This document shows, piece after piece, positions 7,029 through 12,579 of a DNA stretch of 12,579 bases. Source of the stretch: Bacillota bacterium (lineage in GTDB: Bacteria; Bacillota; Clostridia; Oscillospirales; Ruminococcaceae). A program made the position numbers and the translations under genes. Position 1 is the stretch's first letter. Every line of letters begins with the position of its first letter. The stretch is taken from contig JAEWPV010000017.1 of assembly GCA_023460535.1 (NCBI GenBank), positions 1 to 12,579 of the forward strand, given 5' to 3'. The notes under the pieces were generated by a model. That model saw only the letters and a list, made by a program, of their open reading frames with translations. It was not told the DNA's origin and did not search any database.

Positions 7029-8326
7029 TTAGGCAGTCCTCCGTCAGGGTTATTCGTTGTGTCCTCGGCAAGAATCTTATCGCGGTAGGCCTTAGCTGCC
7101 TGTTCCACCTTGTTGTCTCCAAATGCGTAGTATTTCACATCTTTAATATTATCGGGCAGGTACTGCTGCAGTGTGTATCCGTTTTTATAGTTATGCGCGT
7201 ATTGGTAGGTAAGACCGCGCCCCAGCTTTTTTGCACCGCCATAATGGGTATCCTTCAGGTGGTCGGGAACGTCACCGGTATTCTTGGTACGAACGTCCTC
7301 ACTCGCCGCATCGATGGCACAGATTGCAGTATTGGATTTGGGGGCGGTACACAAAACAATAACTGCCTGGGCAAGAGGAATACGCGCTTCGGGCAAACCG
7401 AGCTGATGTGCGCTATCCACACAGGCCTTCACAATCGTAATCGCCTGCGGGTAGGCAAGCCCAATATCCTCACAAGCGGTGACAAGTAGGCGGCGACAGG
7501 GGGAGATGATGTCGCCTGCCTCCAACAGTCTTGCGAGATAATGGAGCGCCGCGTTTTCGTCCGAACCTCGTATCGACTTTTGAAACGCGGACAGAATATC
7601 GTAATGCGAGTCGCCGTCGCGGTCATATCGCGTGGCGCTTTTTCGTGTAATTTCCGATACCGCATCCAGTGTCACGGTTCTGGTTTCTCCCTGAAACGGC
7701 GCGGTAAGCGCAAGCAGCTCCACAGAATTGATTGCCTTTCGCACATCACCACCGCAGGTCTCGGCAATTGCCTTAGCAACACCGGTTTGCAACTCATACT
7801 TTTCGTCTCGCTGCTGTCCGATTATCTCAAACGCGCGCAATACTGCCTGCATCACATCGTCACTGGACACAGGCTTGAACTCCATGACGGTGCAGCGGCT
7901 TAGAATTGCCCCGTACACGTAAAAATAGGGGTTTTCTGTGGTGGAGGCAACAAGAGTGATGCGGCCATTTTCAATGTATTCCAAAAGGGACTGCTGTTGT
8001 TTTTTATTCAGGTACTGTATCTCATCCAAGTACAATAATACCCCGTTTGCTCCCGCAAAAGTTTCAAGCTCTGCAACGATATCCTTGATGTCGGACACCG
8101 ATGCACTGGTGCCGTTTAACTTGTGTAAGCGCTTACCCGCAACCTGAGCAAGAATACGAGCAACGGTGGTTTTACCGACACCGGATGGTCCATAAAAGAT
8201 TAAATTCGGAATCTGTCTTGTTTCTATAATTTTGCGCAGCACCCGGCCTTCGCCTAACAGGTGCTGCTGGCCGACAACATCGTCGATGGAATCGGGGCGG
8301 ATTTGATCCGCAAGCGGTGCCGACAT
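7025..8326 (-). CDS. rarA: Replication-associated recombination protein A (RarA/MgsA), AAA+ ATPase
   Basis: 433 residues, the usual family length. RarA is a clamp-loader-like ATPase acting at stalled forks and single-strand DNA ends. Visible are the N-terminal start of the family (ADQIRPDSIDDVVGQQHLLG), Walker A GPSGVGKTT (46-54, with serine where many homologues have a second proline), Walker B LLYLDEIQYL, sensor 1 VASTTENPYF, sensor 2 region GGDVRKAINSVELL, and the C-terminal tetramerisation part ending in the conserved GGAKKLGRGLTYQYAHNY and LPDNIKDVKYY. ATG 8326 has a G-rich AGGGGGG at 7 bases. TGA stop overlaps the hydrolase start. The promoter upstream contains a LexA-like half-site, so SOS control is possible. 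Confidence 0.94.
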   Translation of the reverse strand: MSAPLADQIRPDSIDDVVGQQHLLGEGRVLRKIIETRQIPNLIFYGPSGVGKTTVARILAQVAGKRLHKLNGTSASVSDIKDIVAELETFAGANGVLLYLDEIQYLNKKQQQSLLEYIENGRITLVASTTENPYFYVYGAILSRCTVMEFKPVSSDDVMQAVLRAFEIIGQQRDEKYELQTGVAKAIAETCGGDVRKAINSVELLALTAPFQGETRTVTLDAVSEITRKSATRYDRDGDSHYDILSAFQKSIRGSDENAALHYLARLLEAGDIISPCRRLLVTACEDIGLAYPQAITIVKACVDSAHQLGLPEARIPLAQAVIVLCTAPKSNTAICAIDAASEDVRTKNTGDVPDHLKDTHYGGAKKLGRGLTYQYAHNYKNGYTLQQYLPDNIKDVKYYAFGDNKVEQAAKAYRDKILAEDTTNNPDGGLPK

Positions 8327-8382
8327 CTGCGTGCCCCCCTAATAATCAATACCAACCAATGGTTCAAGATGATATCATGACA

Positions 8383-8411
8383 ATTTTAGCACATATGTTC
8401 GAACAAAACAA
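8383..8411 (-). promoter_or_regulatory. Candidate rarA promoter
   Basis: On the minus strand TTGTTT (8411-8406) and TAAAAT (8388-8383) are 17 bases apart. The -10 is good (5 of 6 consensus), the -35 weak. The transcript would start near 8376, leaving a leader of about 50 bases. A weak -35 fits an activated, regulated or simply low-level gene. Confidence 0.45.
8388..8401 (-). promoter_or_regulatory. LexA-like (SOS box) imperfect site in the rarA promoter
   Basis: Read on the minus strand the site is CGAACATATGTGCT. The Gram-positive LexA box is CGAAC-N4-GTTCG. The left half is perfect and the centre ATAT is typical; the right half GTGCT misses two of five bases. It sits in the spacer between the candidate -35 and -10 boxes, where a repressor would block polymerase. 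Degenerate sites of this kind may bind weakly or not at all. Confidence 0.35.
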
Positions 8412-8448
8412 CTATAGCTGGGTTTGTTTTTGTTTCATTTTTGTTTAC

Positions 8449-8477
8449 TTGCCACTGGGAGGAGTGTTGGTTATAAT
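8449..8477 (+). promoter_or_regulatory. Promoter for the 8532 membrane-protein gene (and perhaps cwlD, radA)
   Basis: TTGCCA (8449-8454) and TATAAT (8472-8477) are spaced by 17 bases. A T-rich tract (8422-8447) lies directly upstream and could act as an UP element. Start of transcription is expected near 8484, giving a leader of about 48 bases before the ATG. Confidence 0.75.
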
Positions 8478-8531
8478 GTTATTTATATAAGCCAAGTAAC
8501 AGACAACTTTATTTGGAAAGGTCGCATTTGA

Positions 8532-9080
8532 ATGAATAGAAAATCAAATTTACGGCTAAGCGTGTCATTGATGGGGAGTATTGTAATTGCTAGTATATTT
8601 AGCGTGATTGTATTGGCAACCCTTACAGGTCTGCTTCAATATGGGGCGGGAGTGGCTTTGGTTCAGGCGATTAACCTTCTTGTTTTGTACGTGTTTGTGT
8701 ATCTGCAGATGTGGCATGTAGGCGAGAGGGATATTAACTATGTGCAGACCGGTCATATCAAGGCAGATCGTTATTCCGGACTAAAAATTGGATTGATCGC
8801 AATGACCGTGCTGTATCTGCCTGTGGTGCTAATCATTATCGGAATGATACAACAAAACCAGATACTTATTGCGGTTTTTCGCCTGATTTGTGCTGTGTTT
8901 TATGGATTTCACAGCTTGCTGTTGCCTGTAATGGTGGAGAACTTTACAGTGTTAAACGTGCTTCTTGTGCTCATTCCTCCACTTGTTGTGCCTGCAATCT
9001 CGTTACTTGCCTATTACCTTGGAAACCATAGAATATCATTGCTTACCCACTTAATATATAAGAATAAGAAAAAGAAATAA
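8532..9080 (+). CDS. Uncharacterised five-helix membrane protein
   Basis: 182 residues; I do not recognise the family. Hydrophobic helices are at about 12-34, 39-60, 85-105, 111-133 and 140-162. The loop between helices 2 and 3 holds WHVGERDINYVQTGHIKADRYSG, the most polar part, and the C-terminal tail is lysine-rich (KNKKKK). By the positive-inside rule the tail is likely cytoplasmic. No catalytic motif is visible. ATG 8532 has SD-like GAAAGG (8516-8521) at 10 bases. It has its own strong promoter and lies 48 bases before cwlD, so it probably leads an operon with it. A link to sporulation or envelope is only a guess from the neighbour. Confidence 0.8.
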   Translation: MNRKSNLRLSVSLMGSIVIASIFSVIVLATLTGLLQYGAGVALVQAINLLVLYVFVYLQMWHVGERDINYVQTGHIKADRYSGLKIGLIAMTVLYLPVVLIIIGMIQQNQILIAVFRLICAVFYGFHSLLLPVMVENFTVLNVLLVLIPPLVVPAISLLAYYLGNHRISLLTHLIYKNKKKK

Positions 9081-9128
9081 AACATATTTTTATTGCTCAT
9101 GCGCATAACCTATCTTGGGGTGATGTGT

Positions 9129-9887
9129 GTGAGCAAACGGCATATATTTCGCTATCCTACTATTCGCATTCGTAAGGAGTTTTTTGCGGTCCTTATTGTC
9201 ATTGTTGTTGGCATAACCATTTTGGTTGCTACGCTTAATAAAAGCAGGGCAGTACCCGCATATACCGTTCCCGATAATGGGATAACCGTTATTATAGACC
9301 CGGGGCATGGCGGTATCGATGGCGGGGCGGTAGGCTACGATAATAATACCATCGAAAAGGACATCAATCTTTCGATTGCCCTGAAATTACGCGAATTCTT
9401 GGTTATTGGCGGGTATACTGTTGTAATGACCCGTGAGGATGACCGGCTGATTTGCGACGAAGGGATGAATACCATAAAAAAGCAAAAATCCTCAGATCTC
9501 AAAAATCGGCTCAAGATAATTAGTGAGCGACCCGAAGCGTTGTTTATCAGTATTCATCAAAACAAGTTCACGCAATCCAAATATAGTGGTGCGCAGATTT
9601 TTTGGGGGCGCAAGAATGACGACAGCAAGATATTGGCGCAAGCGATTCAAAGCGCTTTTCGCTCGATGCTGCAGCCGGATAACGCGCGCGAGATTAAAAA
9701 GACCGGTAAGGAGATTTATCTGCTGTATCATTCAGAAATTCCCTCTGTCATGGTGGAATGCGGCTTTCTTTCTAATCCGGAAGAATGTGAGCGGCTTAAG
9801 ACTGATGAGTACCAAAACGAGGTGGCCTTTGTCATTTACGCCGGGCTTTCTCAGTACATAGAGGCTTGTAAATCAAATACGAAGTAA
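9129..9887 (+). CDS. cwlD: N-acetylmuramoyl-L-alanine amidase, CwlD type
   Basis: Zinc amidase (Amidase_3) that removes peptide side chains from muramic acid; in spore formers CwlD does this with PdaA to make muramic delta-lactam in the cortex. From GTG 9129 it has 252 residues: a basic N-terminus, one anchor helix (about 18-37), then the enzyme domain. Zinc ligands are H60 in DPGHGG, E76 in TIEKDINL and H143 in SIHQN; the catalytic glutamate is E210 in VMVECGF. All are present. GTG 9129 is chosen because GGGGTG (9117-9122) sits 6 bases upstream; an in-frame TTG at 9093 (264 residues) has no SD. Short length without SH3, LysM or cell-wall-binding repeats fits CwlD rather than an autolysin. 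Confidence 0.9.
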   Translation: MSKRHIFRYPTIRIRKEFFAVLIVIVVGITILVATLNKSRAVPAYTVPDNGITVIIDPGHGGIDGGAVGYDNNTIEKDINLSIALKLREFLVIGGYTVVMTREDDRLICDEGMNTIKKQKSSDLKNRLKIISERPEALFISIHQNKFTQSKYSGAQIFWGRKNDDSKILAQAIQSAFRSMLQPDNAREIKKTGKEIYLLYHSEIPSVMVECGFLSNPEECERLKTDEYQNEVAFVIYAGLSQYIEACKSNTK

Positions 9888-9919
9888 TTGAATGTAGAAC
9901 TCAATTTCAATTATTCTTT
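9886..9919 (+). terminator. Weak AT-rich hairpin after cwlD
   Basis: TAATTGAA (9886-9893) pairs with TTCAATTA (9906-9913) around a 12-base loop, followed by TTCTTTT. The stem has one G-C pair per arm only, so termination would be leaky and radA may still be read from upstream. Confidence 0.3.
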
Positions 9920-9971
9920 TGCTGTGAGAATCGTATAAGGATGTGTAATAACCAGCGAAGGGCGGCTTACC

Positions 9972-11354
9972 ATGAAGACAAAAAGCGTTTTTGTATGCAG
10001 TGAATGCGGTGCGCAAGCTCCGCGCTGGATGGGGAAATGCCCCAGCTGCGGGGAGTGGAACACCTTAATTGAGGAGCTATCTGCGCCGCCTGCAGCGTCC
10101 GCGAAGGGCTCATTGCTTGGAGGGAGTTCTGCATCATTATCTACACCGGTGGCGATGGATGACGTTTTGGATACCGATGAGATTCGTTATCCCACAGGGA
10201 TTAAGGAGCTGAATCGTGTTCTTGGCGGCGGCATTGTACGCGGCTCACTGGTGCTGCTTGGCGGCGACCCGGGCATAGGCAAATCGACTCTGCTTCTTCA
10301 GATGTGCAGTTTTCTTGGTCTCGGGCTAAAGATTCTGTATGTCTCTGGCGAAGAATCTTTGCGACAGATTAAACTGCGAGCACAACGTCTAAACGTATCG
10401 GGTCCTAACCTTTTATTGCTTGCGCAAACGGATATTGAGAGTATTGTTAATACCATCTCGGTTCATAAACCCGACATTGTAATGATTGATTCGATTCAAA
10501 CAATGACACACAGTGCGATTTCTTCTGCGGCGGGAAGTGTCAGCCAAGTCAGGGAATGCACCCAATGCCTTATGCGCTGCGCGAAAGGTGAGGAGATCGC
10601 CGTTTTCATCGTAGGGCATGTCAACAAGGATGGTGCGATTGCGGGGCCAAAGGTACTGGAGCACATCGTGGATGCGGTTCTTTATTTTGAGGGTGAACGC
10701 AATCTGCCGTATCGAATCCTGCGCGCAGTTAAAAACCGGTTTGGCTCTACCAATGAGATCGGTGTGTTTGAGATGACGGACAACGGACTTGGCGAGGTGG
10801 ACAACCCCTCCATGATGTTGCTCTCAGGCAGACCGGTTGGGGTATCGGGTACCTGCGTTTCGTGTGTGATGGAGGGGAGCCGTCCTATCCTTGCAGAGGT
10901 GCAGGCATTGGTCACAAAGACGGGGTTTGGTACCCCCAGAAGGGTTTCGACCGGCTTTGATTATAACCGCATGTCGTTGATTCTGGCGGTGCTGGAAAAG
11001 CGCGCGGGCTTTACCTTCTCGAGCCTTGATACCTACGTTAATATTGTGGGAGGATTAAGGCTGGATGAACCGGCTGCCGATCTATCCGTTGCGTTAGCGC
11101 TGGTATCGGGACTTATGGACAGCCCGATTGGCGAGGATTTATTTGTGTTTGGAGAACTGGGGCTTGCGGGAGAGCTGCGAGCGGTTTCCAACGCGGAGTC
11201 ACGTGTTAACGAAGCGGCCAGGCTTGGTTTTCGGCGGTGTATTATGCCCAAGGCATCCCTTACTAAGCTTAGTAATCCACAAAAGCACGGCATTGAGATT
11301 GTGGGCGTCAGTAATCTGTCTCAGGCGATTTCGGCTTTGAATAGTAAAAAATAA
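9972..11354 (+). CDS. radA: DNA repair protein RadA (Sms), RecA-like branch-processing ATPase
   Basis: 460 residues, normal length. RadA helps RecA by driving branch migration of recombination intermediates. Domains in order: four-cysteine zinc finger C9, C12, C23, C26 (CSECG, CPSCGEW); RecA-like ATPase with Walker A GGDPGIGKST (about 97-106) and Walker B-like IVMIDSIQTM; the RadA signature KNRFGSTNEIGVFEM (about 254-268); and a C-terminal Lon-protease-like domain (from about 290) with GLRLDEPAADLSVALAL and GELGLAGELR. ATG 9972 has SD AAGGG (9958-9962) at 9 bases. It lies 84 bases after cwlD; no clear separate promoter was found. A strong terminator follows directly. Confidence 0.96.
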   Translation: MKTKSVFVCSECGAQAPRWMGKCPSCGEWNTLIEELSAPPAASAKGSLLGGSSASLSTPVAMDDVLDTDEIRYPTGIKELNRVLGGGIVRGSLVLLGGDPGIGKSTLLLQMCSFLGLGLKILYVSGEESLRQIKLRAQRLNVSGPNLLLLAQTDIESIVNTISVHKPDIVMIDSIQTMTHSAISSAAGSVSQVRECTQCLMRCAKGEEIAVFIVGHVNKDGAIAGPKVLEHIVDAVLYFEGERNLPYRILRAVKNRFGSTNEIGVFEMTDNGLGEVDNPSMMLLSGRPVGVSGTCVSCVMEGSRPILAEVQALVTKTGFGTPRRVSTGFDYNRMSLILAVLEKRAGFTFSSLDTYVNIVGGLRLDEPAADLSVALALVSGLMDSPIGEDLFVFGELGLAGELRAVSNAESRVNEAARLGFRRCIMPKASLTKLSNPQKHGIEIVGVSNLSQAISALNSKK

Positions 11355-11355
11355 A

Positions 11356-11397
11356 GCAAGGTGAGGCAGGGGAGAAGACGACCCTGCCTCATTTTGC
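11356..11397. terminator. Bidirectional hairpin terminator between radA and the Xer gene
   Basis: TGAGGCAGGG (11362-11371) pairs perfectly with CCCTGCCTCA (11382-11391). The stem extends by GCAA/TTGC through two G-U pairs; the loop is 10 bases. On the minus strand it is followed by a T-rich run (complement of 11345-11355), ideal for ending the recombinase transcript. On the plus strand the U tract is poorer, but the stem is strong and directly follows the radA stop. Confidence 0.88.
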
Positions 11398-11405
11398 TTA
11401 TGCAT

Positions 11406-12428
11406 TCATTTTTTATTGGTGTACTCTATTATTTTTGGCTTACGAGATTTTATGCTAGACAATGGATTCTTTTTTGCCGCAATTTCCATCTGCTCGCTGG
11501 AGATGTGGGTATAAATTTCGGTTGTTCCAAGGTTTGCGTGCCCCAATATCTCCTTGAGCATTCGGATATCTACGTGCCCGTGCTGATACATTAGCGTGGC
11601 GGCTGTGTGACGCAGCTTATGGGTAGAAAAACCCTTTCCGTCCAATCCGATGGAAGCAAGCTGCCGCTCCACAATTTGTTGAACACGCCGCCTACTGATG
11701 CGGGTCTGATTTCGCGACACAAACAGGGCGTTTGGGCTATCCTTAGCCTTGATTGAGTTTGTGTTTTTGAAGGCTATGTAGTTTTTTATGGCGTCCATAC
11801 ATGCATCATTTAAGTATACAATTCGTTCCTTATTGCCTTTGCCAAGTAGGCGAAGGCGATTATCGCGAATATCAGTATGATTGATACCCACCAGTTCTGA
11901 CAAACGCATACCGCAGTTTAAAAACATGGTTAGGATACAGTAGTCCCTCTCGCGCGTTGCGCTTTCCATATCTTCAGCACTTGCAAGCAGTTCAATGCTG
12001 TTTTCAAGGGTAAGGTATTTCGGAATGGTTTTCTTAAGGGAAGGAACTTCAAGTTCCCTTACGGGATTCTCCTTTAGCGCTCCGGCCTTAATGGTAAGAT
12101 ATCCAAAGAAGCCGCGCAGGGAAGAGACCTTTCGCGAACGGGCCGCGGCACTATTACCGCGTTCGCTTGCGGTATAATGCAAAAATTCATAAACATCCGA
12201 TAACGTGACGGCTCGCAGCAACTCAATATCTATATCTGATATAGTTATTTCTTCAAACAAGACAGAAGGGTAGACGCGGTTTTTCGTTCTTTTTAAGAAC
12301 CGCAAAAAGGTACGCAAATCAATATAATAGCCTTCTACCGTTCTGGGCGAACGCCCCTTAATGGTCTCCATATAAAACAGATAATCCCGTAATACGGTCG
12401 GACAATCAGCCAAAAGATTTGGGTTCAA
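11406..12428 (-). CDS. xerC: Tyrosine recombinase, XerC/XerD-like
   Basis: 340 residues from TTG 12428, close to the 300-residue Xer norm. The N-terminal core-binding domain covers about 8-115 (DYLFYMETIKGRSPRTVEGYY). The catalytic domain carries the complete set: R175 (CGMRLSELVG), K197 (LLGKGNKERIV), H270 and R273 (STHKLRHTAATL), H297 (ILGHANLGTTEIYTH) and nucleophile Y306. TTG is chosen because GGAG (12437-12440, minus) lies 8 bases upstream, and a TATAAT (12453-12458) just ahead puts the transcript start downstream of the longer ATG reading at 12557. No phage genes or att repeats are nearby, so chromosome dimer resolution is likelier than integration. It may be the single XerA type of some Firmicutes; xerC and xerD cannot be told apart here. 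Confidence 0.85.
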   Translation of the reverse strand: MNPNLLADCPTVLRDYLFYMETIKGRSPRTVEGYYIDLRTFLRFLKRTKNRVYPSVLFEEITISDIDIELLRAVTLSDVYEFLHYTASERGNSAAARSRKVSSLRGFFGYLTIKAGALKENPVRELEVPSLKKTIPKYLTLENSIELLASAEDMESATRERDYCILTMFLNCGMRLSELVGINHTDIRDNRLRLLGKGNKERIVYLNDACMDAIKNYIAFKNTNSIKAKDSPNALFVSRNQTRISRRRVQQIVERQLASIGLDGKGFSTHKLRHTAATLMYQHGHVDIRMLKEILGHANLGTTEIYTHISSEQMEIAAKKNPLSSIKSRKPKIIEYTNKK

Positions 12429-12452
12429 TAAAACCACTCCATTAAGTAAAAT

Positions 12453-12458
12453 ATTATA
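12453..12458 (-). promoter_or_regulatory. -10 box of the Xer gene promoter
   Basis: Minus-strand TATAAT, perfect consensus, with its predicted start point near 12446 and the GGAG ribosome site at 12440-12437. The -35 region falls in a T-rich tract and shows no good TTGACA match. It supports the TTG start at 12428. Confidence 0.55.
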
Positions 12459-12474
12459 GCCATGAGCAAAACCG

Positions 12475-12519
12475 AAAAAACCCAGATATAAAGCGGGTTC
12501 ACGAGCATGGCAAACTCGT
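12475..12519 (-). terminator. Tandem small hairpins with a U6 tract upstream of the Xer gene
   Basis: On the minus strand ACGAG/CTCGT arms (12519-12515 and 12505-12501) form one hairpin. AACCC/GGGTT (12499-12495 and 12483-12479) forms a second, whose right arm merges into TTTTTT (12480-12475). The second looks like a weak intrinsic terminator with an 11-base loop. It may end a transcript entering from beyond the window, insulating the recombinase promoter that follows 17 bases later. The rest of 12459-12579 shows no gene that I can support. Confidence 0.4.
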
Positions 12520-12579
12520 CTTGTCACTCCAAAAATATATAGAAACGACCAGCTCACAATGGTATAATTTTGTTGGGAA

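Noticed and set aside
7022..7489. Plus-strand open frame of 155 codons opposite rarA
   Set aside because: Antisense shadow of conserved rarA sequence with no SD and no recognisable domain.
8369..8378. Palindrome ATGATATCAT in the rarA leader
   Set aside because: Only 10 bp, AT-rich and without a recognised regulator; expected by chance in such sequence.
12429..12557. N-terminal extension of the Xer recombinase to ATG 12557 (383 residues)
   Set aside because: The extra 43 residues are not Xer-like, overlap the -10 box and hairpins, and lack an SD; TTG 12428 has a good one.

Overview
The window looks like chromosomal DNA from a low-to-mid GC, Gram-positive, probably endospore-forming member of the Clostridia. 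The signs are strong Shine-Dalgarno (SD) sequences of the AGGAGG type, TTG and GTG starts, tRNA genes with encoded CCA ends, a PadR/HAAS regulatory pair, a CwlD-type (spore cortex) amidase and a phosphorylase closely resembling clostridial cellodextrin phosphorylases. TGA ends at least two genes (padR, rarA), so the genetic code is standard. Most of the window is housekeeping or metabolic DNA; I see no phage, insertion sequence or CRISPR array.

Layout. 1-286: the end of a tRNA operon (Asp partial, Phe, Gly, Cys), closed by a strong hairpin terminator that also faces the next gene. 365-3331 (minus): a 988-residue GH94 cellodextrin phosphorylase. 3332-3543: a divergent intergenic region with a consensus promoter for padR. 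3544-4912 (plus): padR overlapping a HAAS-domain membrane protein gene that is cut by one in-frame TGA inside a transmembrane segment. 4967-6058 (plus): an FkbM-type methyltransferase. 6099-8326 (minus): rarA followed by a translationally coupled membrane-anchored alpha/beta hydrolase. 8327-8531: a divergent regulatory region with a promoter on each side. 8532-11354 (plus): an unrecognised five-helix membrane protein, cwlD and radA. 11406-12428 (minus): a Xer-type tyrosine recombinase with a TTG start.

How the parts relate. Three genes deal with DNA maintenance: rarA (stalled forks), radA (recombination branch processing) and the Xer recombinase (chromosome dimer resolution). CwlD points to sporulation. 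The phosphorylase would let the cell split cellodextrins with phosphate instead of ATP. Each of the three convergent gene junctions carries one hairpin that can serve both strands. The observations most worth a second look are the interrupted HAAS gene, a LexA-like half-palindrome inside the rarA promoter, and the tandem hairpins just upstream of the Xer promoter. No convincing new multi-gene system is visible.
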